64,000 nucleotides of DNA from NCBI RefSeq assembly GCF_000527175.1, contig NZ_AZUR01000001.1, positions 3,311,001-3,375,000 on the forward strand, given 5' to 3'. The DNA comes from Pseudogulbenkiania sp. MAI-1. Its GTDB lineage: Bacteria; Pseudomonadota; Gammaproteobacteria; Burkholderiales; Chromobacteriaceae. This document shows positions 31,489 to 41,132 of this stretch, one piece after another; the stretch's first letter is position 1, and every line of letters begins with the position of its first letter. Under the pieces are notes generated by a model. The model was not told the origin of the DNA. It worked only from the letters and a program-made list of their open reading frames with translations, and searched no databases. A program made the translations under genes and the position numbers.

Positions 31489-32649
31489 ATGCCGTACCGC
31501 TTCTCCGCCCGTCATTGGGACATCTTCTGCACCGTCATCGACAATTACGGCGACATCGGCGTGACCTGGCGGCTGGCACGCCAGCTGCGGCACGAGTTCG
31601 GCCAGACGGTGCGGCTGTGGGTGGACGACCTGGCGAGCTTCGCCCGGCTCTGCCCCGACCTCGACCCGGATCTTGACGAACAAGAGCGGCACGGCGTGAC
31701 CCTGCGCCGCTGGCCGACAGCGTTTCCGGACGGCATCGCCGCCGCCGACGTGGTGATCGAGGCCTTCGGCTGCCAGCTGCCTGATAGCTACCTCGCCAAC
31801 ATGGCGGCGCGGCCGGTCAAGCCAGTGTGGCTGAACCTGGAATACCTCAGCGCCGAAGACTGGGTGGAGGGCTGCCACGGCCTGCCCTCGCCGCACCCGC
31901 GCCTGCCGCTGACCAAGTATTTCTTCTTCCCCGGCTTCACCGAACGCACCGGCGGCCTGATCTGCGAGGCCGGTCTGCTGGCCGAACGCACGCGCTGGCA
32001 GGCAGATGCAGCGGCACAGGCCGCCTACTGGCAGCAACTCGGCGTACCGCCGCGAGCAGAAGGCGAACTGCGCATCAGCCTGTTCAGCTACGCCACCCCA
32101 GCCGCCGGCGAGCTGCTGCAGGCGTGGGCGGCAGGCAACCGCCCGGTACGCGTGCTGGTGCCGGTGGGCAAGGTGCTGGGCGACGTGGCGGCGATATTCG
32201 GGGAAGAGACGCTGCAGGCCGGTGAGGTACGGCAACAAGGCAGCCTCACCGTGCACGTGCTACCGTTCACCGACCAGCCCGGCTACGACCGCCTGCTGTG
32301 GTCGTGCGACCTCAACATCGTGCGCGGCGAGGACAGTTTCGTACGCGCGCAGTGGGCAGCCCGGCCGCTGCTCTGGCACATCTACTTCCAGGACGAGGAC
32401 GCGCATCTGGTCAAGCTTGATGCGTTTTTGTCACACTACGGCGCTACCCTGTCCGACGGCGCCTGCACCGCGCTCGTCGCCACCCACCACGCCTGGAACC
32501 GTGGCCAAGGCATGGCCGAGGCGTGGGCCGCGCTGGCGCCGCACCTTGACGAACTGCAAGGGCATGCCCATGGGTGGCCCGAGCGCGCGCTGGGGCCGAG
32601 CGATCTGGCGACCCGGCTAGTGCAAATGGTTGAAAACACGCTACAATAG
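31489..32649 (+). CDS. earP: EF-P arginine rhamnosyltransferase EarP
   Basis: 386 residues of the DUF2331/EarP family, a GT-B glycosyltransferase that puts rhamnose from dTDP-rhamnose on arginine 32 of elongation factor P. The N-terminus carries the invariant DIFCTVIDNYGDIGVTWRLA containing the catalytic aspartate. The C-terminal half carries CDLNIVRGEDSFVRAQWAA with the nucleotide-binding glutamate. ATG at 31489 fits the family start (MPYRFSARHWDIF). It is followed 58 bp later by its substrate gene efp, the usual pairing. The dTDP-rhamnose synthesis genes are not in this window. Confidence 0.96.
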   Translation: MPYRFSARHWDIFCTVIDNYGDIGVTWRLARQLRHEFGQTVRLWVDDLASFARLCPDLDPDLDEQERHGVTLRRWPTAFPDGIAAADVVIEAFGCQLPDSYLANMAARPVKPVWLNLEYLSAEDWVEGCHGLPSPHPRLPLTKYFFFPGFTERTGGLICEAGLLAERTRWQADAAAQAAYWQQLGVPPRAEGELRISLFSYATPAAGELLQAWAAGNRPVRVLVPVGKVLGDVAAIFGEETLQAGEVRQQGSLTVHVLPFTDQPGYDRLLWSCDLNIVRGEDSFVRAQWAARPLLWHIYFQDEDAHLVKLDAFLSHYGATLSDGACTALVATHHAWNRGQGMAEAWAALAPHLDELQGHAHGWPERALGPSDLATRLVQMVENTLQ

Positions 32650-32707
32650 CGAGTTTTTACGGAAATCCGTTTCCGAATTCCGACTCAAGATTTGGGACTT
32701 TGAAGCA

Positions 32708-33271
32708 ATGAAAACCGCACAGGAACTCCGCGCAGGCAACGTATTCATGGTCGGCTCCGAGCCGATGGTCGTGCAGAAAGCCGAATTCAGCAAATCCGGC
32801 CGTAACGCCTCCGTCGTCAAGATGAAGATGAAGAACCTGCTGACCGGCGCCGGCTCCGAAACCGTATACCGCGCCGACGACAAATTCGACGTGATCGTGC
32901 TGGACCGCAAGGACTGCACCTACTCCTACTTCGCCGACCCGATGTACGTGTTCATGGACACCGAGTACAACCAGTACGAAGTGGAAGCCGACAACCTCGG
33001 CGACACTATCAACTACATCGTCGACGGCATGGAAGACGTTTGCCAGGTGACCTTCTACGACGGCAAGGCCATCTCCGTCGAACTGCCGACCAGCGTGGTG
33101 CGCGAAGTGGAATACACCGAGCCGGCCGTGCGCGGCGACACCTCGGGCAAGGTACTGAAGCCGGCCCGTCTGAAGGGCACCACCTTCGAAGTGCCGGTTC
33201 CGGCCTTCGTCGAAATCGGTGAAAAGATCGAAATCGACACCCGTACCGGCGAATTCAAGAAGCGCGTGTAA
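32708..33271 (+). CDS. efp: Translation elongation factor P
   Basis: 187 residues in three beta-barrel domains, normal length. It relieves ribosome stalling at polyproline. The loop at the tip of domain I reads SKSGRNAS with R32 at the modified position, so this is the arginine type and needs rhamnosylation by the adjacent EarP, not lysylation. The C-terminus ends EKIEIDTRTGEFKKRV as in the family. The ATG at 32708 is chosen on family start (MKTAQELRAGN); the frame is open further upstream. A TACAAT at 32642-32647 inside the end of earP may serve as its own promoter. Confidence 0.97.
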   Translation: MKTAQELRAGNVFMVGSEPMVVQKAEFSKSGRNASVVKMKMKNLLTGAGSETVYRADDKFDVIVLDRKDCTYSYFADPMYVFMDTEYNQYEVEADNLGDTINYIVDGMEDVCQVTFYDGKAISVELPTSVVREVEYTEPAVRGDTSGKVLKPARLKGTTFEVPVPAFVEIGEKIEIDTRTGEFKKRV

Positions 33272-33288
33272 TCACCACGCTTCTCGTC

Positions 33289-33318
33289 AAAAAAGCGGCC
33301 TGATGGCCGCTTTTTTGT
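33289..33318 (+). terminator. Intrinsic terminator after efp
   Basis: Perfect stem AAAAAAGCGGCC/GGCCGCTTTTTT with a 4-base loop. It works for efp and, in reverse, for the small lipoprotein gene. Confidence 0.9.
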
Positions 33319-33325
33319 TGTCTTG

Positions 33326-33568
33326 CTATTGAGGTGGTTCTCCTGGAGGAGGAACCTCGCTCGGTGCCGTCGCCGCGTCGTAGACGGCGCTGCCCGCCTT
33401 GACCACGCCCTTGCCGGCGGCCACGGTGACATCCGCCGCCACGCCCACCACCGTCGTCGTCACGCCCACCGCCGCGCTCGCCACCGTGGCGGTTGCCGTC
33501 AGCACGGAACAGCCCGACACCCCCAGCACTGCCAGCGGCAAAATCATTCCATTCAGTATTCGCTGCAC
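33326..33568 (-). CDS. Small lipoprotein, alanine/valine-rich
   Basis: 80 residues. It has a lipoprotein signal peptide with lipobox VSGC near residues 17-20, then a threonine/valine/alanine-rich stretch (TATVASAAVGVTTTVVGVAADVTVAAGKGVVKAG). It ends in a proline tail. The repeat-like alternation resembles glycine-zipper-type small outer-membrane lipoproteins; no family name is certain. GTG start with GGAGG 5 bases upstream. It lies between efp and zapE and shares the efp terminator. Confidence 0.7.
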   Translation of the reverse strand: MQRILNGMILPLAVLGVSGCSVLTATATVASAAVGVTTTVVGVAADVTVAAGKGVVKAGSAVYDAATAPSEVPPPGEPPQ

Positions 33569-33590
33569 AATGCCTCCGGGCTAACCGCCA

Positions 33591-34751
33591 TCACAGCGCG
33601 ATCGACTGCAGCGACTCGAGCTTGAAGTTGTCGACCAGGTGCGGCAGCTCGAGATAGCTGCTCGACTGCATCTCGGTCAGCCGGCTCGCGGTACGGAAGA
33701 ACTCGCTGGCCTGCATGCCCTCGGTGTAGATATCGTCGATCTCCACCGCGCAGCTCGCCACCAGCTTGACGCGGTGGTCGTAGAACACGTCGACCAGCCA
33801 GGTCAGGCGGCGCGCCGGCGAGGCCTGGCTGGCCGACAGCTTGGGAATGCCCGAGACGAACACGGTATGGTATTCGCCGGCGATGTCGAGGTAGTCGGTC
33901 TGGGAGCGTGGGCCGCCGCACAGCGTGGCGAAATCGAACCAGATCACCCCCGGCGCATGGCGCCTGACCATCAGCTTGCGTCCCTGGACCTCGATCTGGT
34001 GCGGCGACTCCGGTGCCCCGGCGGTGAGACGATCGAACATCGCCTCCATGCGCGCATCGCTGTCCGCCCCGGCCGGCACCATGAACAAGGGCTCGCGCGT
34101 CAGTTCGCGCAGGCGGTAGTCGTTGCCGCCGTCGAGATTGAACACGCTCAGGTTCTGCTTCAAAAGCTCGATCGCCGGCAGGAAGTTGTTGCGCTGCAGG
34201 CCGTTGGGATAGAGCTGGTCCGGCGGGTAGTTCGACGTCAGCACCATGATCACGCCGTGGCGGAACAGCTCGCTCAACAGGCGCGACAGGATCATCGCAT
34301 CGGCGATATCGCTGACGTGGAATTCATCGAAACACAACAGCCGCGTGGTCTTGGCAATGCGTTCCGCCACCGTCACCAATGGGTCGGCCTCCTTGCTCAG
34401 CGAACGCAGCTGGTTGTGCACCTCAGCCATGAAATGGTGGAAATGCACGCGGCGTTTGCGCCGGTACGGCACGCAGGTGAAGAAGGCGTCCATCAGGAAG
34501 CTCTTGCCGCGTCCCACCCCGCCCCAGAAGTACAAGCCCTGCGGCACCTCGGGGCTGCGCAGGCTGCGGCCGAGGAAGCGGTTGCGCTTGGCCTTGAAAT
34601 CGACCAGCTCGTGCCACAGCGCATCGAGCATGCCGACCGCGGTCGCCTGCACCGGGTCGTGGATGAAGCCTTCCTTCTGCGAAGCGGCCTGATACCAGGC
34701 CAGCGGGCTCATCGAGCCGTCTTTGTCGGGGGAGAAAGCGTGTTGTGCCAT
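33591..34751 (-). CDS. zapE: Cell division protein ZapE (AFG1-type ATPase)
   Basis: 386 residues. A P-loop ATPase with Walker A in YFWGGVGRGKSFLMD, Walker B in RLLCFDEFHVSD, and the family's R-x-H-F-H-H-F motif (RVHFHHFM). In Escherichia coli ZapE acts at the constricting Z-ring and in respiratory-complex quality control. Length is normal. No strong ribosome-binding site precedes the ATG at 34751; an internal ATG (MSPLAWY) is an alternative. The upstream 159-bp gap up to cysM contains an AACCGGT inverted repeat and nothing else clear. Confidence 0.92.
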   Translation of the reverse strand: MAQHAFSPDKDGSMSPLAWYQAASQKEGFIHDPVQATAVGMLDALWHELVDFKAKRNRFLGRSLRSPEVPQGLYFWGGVGRGKSFLMDAFFTCVPYRRKRRVHFHHFMAEVHNQLRSLSKEADPLVTVAERIAKTTRLLCFDEFHVSDIADAMILSRLLSELFRHGVIMVLTSNYPPDQLYPNGLQRNNFLPAIELLKQNLSVFNLDGGNDYRLRELTREPLFMVPAGADSDARMEAMFDRLTAGAPESPHQIEVQGRKLMVRRHAPGVIWFDFATLCGGPRSQTDYLDIAGEYHTVFVSGIPKLSASQASPARRLTWLVDVFYDHRVKLVASCAVEIDDIYTEGMQASEFFRTASRLTEMQSSSYLELPHLVDNFKLESLQSIAL

Positions 34752-34910
34752 GCGGACGGAATCAGAAAGTCGAAAACAGGCTCAGGCTGGAGCTAAGGAA
34801 TCGTCGTGGGCGCATCCAGACCGGTTCGGTCAAACCGGTTTGCAACGTCACGCCGCACCACTGGTACGGCGAGCATCGCAGGGTTGGGTACGCCGCCGGT
34901 GTCGCCACGC

Positions 34911-35807
34911 TCAGGCGAACAGCCCGGTGGACAGGTAGCGGTCGCCGCGGTCGCAGACGATGGAGACGATCACCGCGTTCTCCAGCTGCTGCGACAACTG
35001 CAAGGCAACAGCCAGCGCGCCGCCGGACGACGGGCCGGCCAGGATGCCTTCGACCCGGGCCAGGTCGCGCGTGGTCTGCTCGGCCAACTGCTGGGACACC
35101 AGCATCAGTTGGTCGATGCGCGAGTAGTCGCAGATCTTCGGCAGGTACTCGTCTTCCCACTTGCGGATGCCGGGAATCTGGCTGCCCGGCTCGGGCTGCA
35201 CACCGACGATCTGGATCGCCGGGTTCTTTTCCTTGAGGAAGCGGCTGGTGCCCATGATGGTGCCGGTGGTGCCCATGCTGGAGACGAAGTGCGTCACGGT
35301 GCCGGCGGTGTCGGCCCAGATTTCCGGGCCGGTCCCTTCATAATGCGCCAGTGGGTTGTCCGGGTTGGCGAACTGGTCGAGGATGATGCCCTCGCCCGCC
35401 GCTTCCCTGCGCCGCGCCTCGTCGATCGAGCCGGGCATCGACAGCGCCGCCGGCGTCAGCACCACGTCGGCGCCATAGGCGCGCATGGTCTGCACCCGTT
35501 CGGCGCTGGAGTTGTCCGGCATCACCAGGACCATGCGGTAGCCCATCATCGCCGCCGCCATCGCCAGCGCGATGCCGGTGTTGCCGCTGGTGGGCTCGAT
35601 CAGCGTGTCGCCGGGCTTGATGTCGCCGCGCGCCTCGGCGCGACGGATCATCGACAGGGCCGGCCTGTCCTTGACCGACCCGGCCGGGTTGTTGCCTTCC
35701 AGCTTCACCAGGACGGTGTTGCTGGTATTGCCGGGCAGGCGCTTGAGTTTGACCAGCGGGGTGTGGCCGACGAAATCTTCCAGATGCTTGAACGTAGGCA
35801 GGGTCAT
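34911..35807 (-). CDS. cysM: Cysteine synthase B
   Basis: 298 residues, a PLP-dependent fold II enzyme. It joins O-acetylserine with sulfide or thiosulfate to make cysteine. The PLP lysine lies in NNPAGSVKDRPAL, the substrate loop in PTSGNTGIALA and the phosphate loop in SSMGTTGTIMGTSRFL. The motif EPEGSQIPGIRKWEDEYLP-like (here QPEPGSQIPGIRKWEDEY) is typical of CysM as opposed to CysK. The ATG at 35807 has GGAG 8 bases upstream; the longer frame to 35888 was rejected. Confidence 0.93.
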   Translation of the reverse strand: MTLPTFKHLEDFVGHTPLVKLKRLPGNTSNTVLVKLEGNNPAGSVKDRPALSMIRRAEARGDIKPGDTLIEPTSGNTGIALAMAAAMMGYRMVLVMPDNSSAERVQTMRAYGADVVLTPAALSMPGSIDEARRREAAGEGIILDQFANPDNPLAHYEGTGPEIWADTAGTVTHFVSSMGTTGTIMGTSRFLKEKNPAIQIVGVQPEPGSQIPGIRKWEDEYLPKICDYSRIDQLMLVSQQLAEQTTRDLARVEGILAGPSSGGALAVALQLSQQLENAVIVSIVCDRGDRYLSTGLFA

Positions 35808-36022
35808 GCGGGTTCTCCGTATCAGCCGATCATTATACCGGCTGCCGCCGAAAAAAAATCCATGGTCTTGGCTCGGGTTTACCAGCACATCGACTACCGC
35901 ACGATTTAATTCAATCTTTTTGTAATATTAAAAATTTACGATGGCGGTTGATCGGGAATCACGGCAAGGGATGGCCCTTCGACGAATGATCGTTCCCGCC
36001 TTCTTCCATAAGCGAGTCCGCC

Positions 36023-36322
36023 ATGAAACAACGTGTTTTTGCTTCGAAACTGGTAGCCGCCCTGCTGGCCGCCACCCTGCTGCCGACCCAGTTCGCCCTG
36101 GCCGACGAGGCCTCCGATGCCGCGCTGGCTGCCAAGGTCAAGGCCGCCATCGACGCCAACCCGACCCTCAAGGCCTTCAACCTGAAGGTCGCCGGCAAGA
36201 ACAACGACGTCACCATCGAAGGCAGCGTCGACGAAGGCCTGCAGATGGCGGAAGTCGGCGCCATCGCCGAAAAGGTCGAAGGCGTGAAGTTCGTCTTCAA
36301 CAACATCATGCCGAAGAACTGA
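36023..36322 (+). CDS. BON-domain periplasmic protein
   Basis: 99 residues. Signal peptide (KLVAALLAATLLPTQFALA, cleaved near residue 28), then a single BON domain: ALAAKVKAAIDANPTLKAFNL, then NDVTIEGSVDEGLQMAEVGAIAEKVEGV, then FNNI. BON domains bind lipid surfaces and occur in osmotic-stress proteins such as OsmY. A single-domain member like this has no assigned role. Preceded by an AT-rich 130-bp region likely to hold its promoter, and followed by a strong terminator. Confidence 0.85.
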   Translation: MKQRVFASKLVAALLAATLLPTQFALADEASDAALAAKVKAAIDANPTLKAFNLKVAGKNNDVTIEGSVDEGLQMAEVGAIAEKVEGVKFVFNNIMPKN

Positions 36323-36350
36323 TCCGGCACACCCAGCCCTTCGGCACCAA

Positions 36351-36381
36351 GACAAACAGCCCGCAATGCGGGCTGTTTGTC
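36351..36381. terminator. Bidirectional intrinsic terminator
   Basis: Perfect 14-bp stem GACAAACAGCCCGC with GCGGGCTGTTTGTC around a 3-base loop, between the convergent BON-protein gene and hldD. Confidence 0.8.
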
Positions 36382-36389
36382 TTTGGTTC

Positions 36390-37385
36390 TCAGCGAGTCA
36401 TCAGCCAGTCGACGTATCGATCCACCCCCTGCTCCACCGACAGCATCGGCTCGCCGTAGCCGGCCTCGCGCAGCTTGCCGATATCGGCCTGGGTGAAGCT
36501 TTGGTACTTGCCCTTGAGCGCGTCCGGGAACGGGATGTACTCGAGAATGCCCTGCTCCACCAGTTCCGCCAGGCTCAGCGCCGGCTTGCCCTCGTGGCGG
36601 CGGCAGGCGTTGACGGTGGCCACCGCCACGTCGTTGAACGGCTGCGCCCGGCCGGACCCCAGGTTGAAGATGCCGGAGAGTTCCGGATGATCGAGGAAGT
36701 ACAGGTTGACCTTGACCACATCTTCCACCGACACGAAGTCGCGGCTCTGGCAGCCGTCGCCCCAGCCATCCCAGCCGCCGAACAGTTTGACCTTGCCGGT
36801 CTCGCGGTACTGGTTGAAGTTGTGGAACGCCACCGACGCCATGCGCCCCTTGTGCTGCTCACGCGGGCCGTAGACGTTGAAGTAGCGGAAGCCGGCCACC
36901 TGCGCGGTCAGGCCTTCCTTCATGCGCTGGCGCAGCACCTGGTCGAACAGGAACTTGGAATAGCCGTAGACGTTGAGCGGCCCCTCGAACTCGCGCTCCT
37001 CCTTGAAGGTGCTGCCGCCGCCGTACACCGCCGCGCTGGAGGCGTAGAGGAACTGGATCTCCTCGCTCTGGCAATAGTCGAGCAGGGCCAGCGTGTACTG
37101 ATAGTTGTTGTCCATCATGTACTTGCCGTCATGGTTCATGGTGTCGGAGCAGGCGCCCTCGTGCACGATGGCCATCAGCTCGCCGTCGTATTCGCCGTCC
37201 AGCAGCAGGTCGAGGAATTCGTGCTTGTCGAGGTAGTGGCTGATCTCGCAGTCCACCAGATTGCGGAACTTGTCGCCGGAGGTCAGATTGTCCACCGCGA
37301 TGATGTCGGTGATGCCGCGGCCGTTGAGCGCCTTGACGATGTTGGAGCCGATGAAGCCAGCGGCGCCGGTAACGACGATGGTCAT
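36390..37385 (-). CDS. hldD: ADP-L-glycero-D-manno-heptose 6-epimerase
   Basis: 331 residues, an extended SDR. It converts ADP-D,D-heptose to ADP-L,D-heptose for the LPS inner core. Cofactor loop VTGAAGFIGSN, catalytic YGYSK, and HldD-specific EGACSDTMNHDGKYMM and FNVYGPREQHKGRMASV. It is the distal gene of the leftward group ugd-hldE-(DUF924)-hldD, and supplies the last step of heptose precursor synthesis. Confidence 0.96.
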   Translation of the reverse strand: MTIVVTGAAGFIGSNIVKALNGRGITDIIAVDNLTSGDKFRNLVDCEISHYLDKHEFLDLLLDGEYDGELMAIVHEGACSDTMNHDGKYMMDNNYQYTLALLDYCQSEEIQFLYASSAAVYGGGSTFKEEREFEGPLNVYGYSKFLFDQVLRQRMKEGLTAQVAGFRYFNVYGPREQHKGRMASVAFHNFNQYRETGKVKLFGGWDGWGDGCQSRDFVSVEDVVKVNLYFLDHPELSGIFNLGSGRAQPFNDVAVATVNACRRHEGKPALSLAELVEQGILEYIPFPDALKGKYQSFTQADIGKLREAGYGEPMLSVEQGVDRYVDWLMTR

Positions 37386-37411
37386 GATGTAGTCCTTTTC
37401 AGACGAATTCT

Positions 37412-37987
37412 CTAGAAGGAGGAACCGGGTTCCGCGAGGAACGCCGCTTCTTCCGCGGTGCTTTCCCGTCCCAAGGCGGCGTTGCGGTGGGGAAAGCGCC
37501 CGAAACGTTCGATCACCGCGCGGTGACGGTGGGCGTAGTCGATCACGTTCTCCTGGCCGGGATAGCCGGCCAGCGTGGCAAACCGGCGTACCGCCTCGTC
37601 CTGGTCGGCAAGGCTCTCGCTATGCTCGAACGGCAGGTAGACGAACCAGCGCGCCACCGGCGGCAGCTGGGCGTCGAGCCCGGCCGCGAGCGCCCGCTTG
37701 GCGACCTCGCGCGCCCGCGCATCGCAAGCGAAGGCGCGCGCCGTGCCGCGAAACAGGTTGCGCGGAAACTGGTCGGCGACGATCAGCCAGGCCAGCGTGG
37801 CGCGGGCGTCGCCCAGATCGGGCGACAGCTCGCCCGCTGCGAGCGCCTCGACCAGCGTCCGGAAGCGCTTGCGGATCGTGTCGTCGAACTGCGGATCCTT
37901 GCGGAACCAGGCGCTCCGTTCGCCCCCCAGGCTCGCGTCGTCGATGCCGCCAAACCAGAATGACAGCACCTCTTCGTGCCACAGCAT
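37412..37987 (-). CDS. DUF924-family protein
   Basis: 191 residues of the DUF924 family, all-helical TPR-like cytosolic proteins. Typical segments: VLSFWFGG at the start, WFRKDPQFDDTIRKRF, LIVADQFPRNLFRGTARAFA, YLPFEHSESLADQDEAVRRF and FGRFPHRNAALGRESTAEE. Function is unknown. The ATG at 37987 is chosen on the family start and a GGGGA box; the open frame extends into hldE without support. It lies between hldE and hldD with gaps of 23-26 bp, so it is probably co-transcribed. Confidence 0.88.
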   Translation of the reverse strand: MLWHEEVLSFWFGGIDDASLGGERSAWFRKDPQFDDTIRKRFRTLVEALAAGELSPDLGDARATLAWLIVADQFPRNLFRGTARAFACDARAREVAKRALAAGLDAQLPPVARWFVYLPFEHSESLADQDEAVRRFATLAGYPGQENVIDYAHRHRAVIERFGRFPHRNAALGRESTAEEAAFLAEPGSSF

Positions 37988-38010
37988 GGCGCGTCCCCTT
38001 TGCTGCCCGA

Positions 38011-38979
38011 TTACAGCGCGAACAATTCCGGCTGGGTGCACACCGCGGTACCCAGCTTGCCGACCACGATCCCGGCGGCGGCGTTGGCGAGCGACATCGC
38101 CAGCGGCAGTTCCAGCCCGGCGGCCAGCGCCAGCCCCAGCGTGCCGATCACGGTGTCACCCGCGCCGGACACGTCGTACACTTCGCGCGCCAGCGTCGGC
38201 TGGTGCACCACGCCCTGCGGACGGTACAACGTCATGCCCTCCTCGCTGCGCGTCACCAGCAAGGCGTCGAGATCGAGCTCGGCGCGCAGCGCCTCGGCCT
38301 TGGCAGTCAGTTGCTCTTCGCTCTGCCAGCTGCCGGCCACCTGCTTGAACTCGCTGCGGTTCGGCGTCAGCAGCGTGGCGCCGGCGTACTTGCTGTAATC
38401 GTCGCCCTTAGGGTCGATCAACACCGGCTTGCCGGCGGCGCGCGCCAGTTCGACCATGCGCGTGACGTGGGTCAGGCCGCCCTTGCCGTAGTCGGACAGG
38501 ATCACCACGTCGTGCTCGGCAACGATGGCGGCGTACTCGTCCAGCTTGTCGGCCAGGATCTCGTGGCTCGGCGCGTCTTCGAAGTCGAGCCGGATCAGCT
38601 GCTGCTGGCGTGCCACCACGCGCAGCTTGATGGTGGTGGAGATGCCGGCATCGCGCTTGAACGAGGTGGCGATGCCGTCGGCGTCCATCAGCCGCTCCAG
38701 CGCGCTGGCCGCTTCGTCGTCACCGACCACCGACAGGATGGTGGCCCTGCCGCCCAGACCGGCGATGTTGCGCGCCACGTTGGCGGCGCCACCGGCGCGT
38801 TCTTCCATGCGGCCGATCTTGGCCACCGGCACCGGCGCCTCCGGCGAGATGCGCGATACATCGCCGAACCAGTAGCGGTCGAGCATCACATCGCCCACCA
38901 CCAGCACGCGCGCGTCGGCCAGCGTGTCGGCCAGCTTGGCCGGTTCCAGTCCCAGGGTCTGCAACAGTCCTGTCGTCAT
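38011..38979 (-). CDS. hldE1: D-glycero-beta-D-manno-heptose-7-phosphate kinase (HldE N-terminal type)
   Basis: 322 residues, a PfkB-family sugar kinase. Substrate region DVMLDRYWFGDVSRISPEAPVPV, ATP/anion-hole motif DVSGAGDTVIGTL with catalytic aspartate, and DPKGDDYSKY. It phosphorylates heptose 7-phosphate at C1. Enterobacterial HldE has a second nucleotidyltransferase domain; this protein ends after the kinase, so that activity must be on a separate gene (hldC/rfaE2) outside the window. A GGGAGG box precedes the ATG; ugd ends only 3 bp upstream. Confidence 0.93.
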   Translation of the reverse strand: MTTGLLQTLGLEPAKLADTLADARVLVVGDVMLDRYWFGDVSRISPEAPVPVAKIGRMEERAGGAANVARNIAGLGGRATILSVVGDDEAASALERLMDADGIATSFKRDAGISTTIKLRVVARQQQLIRLDFEDAPSHEILADKLDEYAAIVAEHDVVILSDYGKGGLTHVTRMVELARAAGKPVLIDPKGDDYSKYAGATLLTPNRSEFKQVAGSWQSEEQLTAKAEALRAELDLDALLVTRSEEGMTLYRPQGVVHQPTLAREVYDVSGAGDTVIGTLGLALAAGLELPLAMSLANAAAGIVVGKLGTAVCTQPELFAL

Positions 38980-38982
38980 GTG

Positions 38983-40298
<1,316 letters not shown>

Positions 40299-40302
<4 letters not shown>

Positions 40303-41045
40303 GCTTGGGTCGTCCGGAATTGAGCGATATCCTGGTTGATCTGGCGCAGCACATCCAGCGGTTCGGCGGCCTTGGTGATCGGGCGGCCGATCACCAGGTA
40401 GTCCGCCCCCGCGGCCAGCGCGGCGGTCGGCGTCATCACCCGGCGCTGATCGTCGGCGGCGCTATCCGGCAGGCGGATGCCCGGTGTGACCAGCTTGAAC
40501 TCGGCACCCAGTTCACCCTTGAGCAGGCTCGCCTCCTGGGCCGAACACACCACGCCATCCAGCCCGCTGTCGCGGGTCAGCCGCGCCAGGCGCAGCACCT
40601 GTTCCTGCGGCGGCACGGTGATGCCGATTTCGGCCAGATCGGATGCTTCCATGCTGGTCAGCACGGTGACGGCGATCAACAGCGGGCGCTGGCTGTACTG
40701 CTCCAGTGCCTCGCGCGCGGCACTCATCATGCGCCGCCCACCCGAGGCGTGCACGTTGACCATCCACACCCCCGCTTCGGCGGCCATCTTGCAGGCATGC
40801 GCCACGGTGTTGGGGATATCGTGGAACTTGAGGTCGAGAAACACCTGGAAGCCACGTGCGGTGAGACTCTCCACCAGCGCGCGGCCGGAGGCGGTAAACA
40901 GCTCCTTGCCAACCTTGACGCGGCATTCGGCCGGATCGAGGCGGGCGGCGAAGGCCAGCGCGCTGTTGGCGTCGGCGAAATCCAGCGCGACGATGACCGG
41001 GGACGTAGGGGCCCCCGACAGGTTGGCCGAAACCAGAGGATTCAT
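40299..41045 (-). CDS. pyrF: Orotidine 5'-phosphate decarboxylase
   Basis: 248 residues, a TIM barrel. It makes UMP, the last step of pyrimidine synthesis. The signature DLKFHDIPNTVAHA contains the catalytic Asp-Lys-Asp network; KVGKELFTASG and a C-terminal IGRPITKA phosphate loop complete the site. GGAG lies 8 bases before the ATG. Its place next to ugd puts UMP synthesis beside UDP-sugar use. Confidence 0.96.
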
Positions 41046-41132
41046 ACAGACTCCTGAAACGATTTAAAGCCCGTAGCAACAGGCGAGCGAACCAAAGCGG
41101 TCATGCCGGCACGCCGCCCAAGGCACAGGCGC

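Noticed and set aside
34752..34910. Possible coding tail (SVATPAAYPTLRCSPYQWCG...) between zapE and cysM
   Set aside because: It is read only as an extension of a cysM shadow frame; no start, ribosome-binding site or family resemblance.
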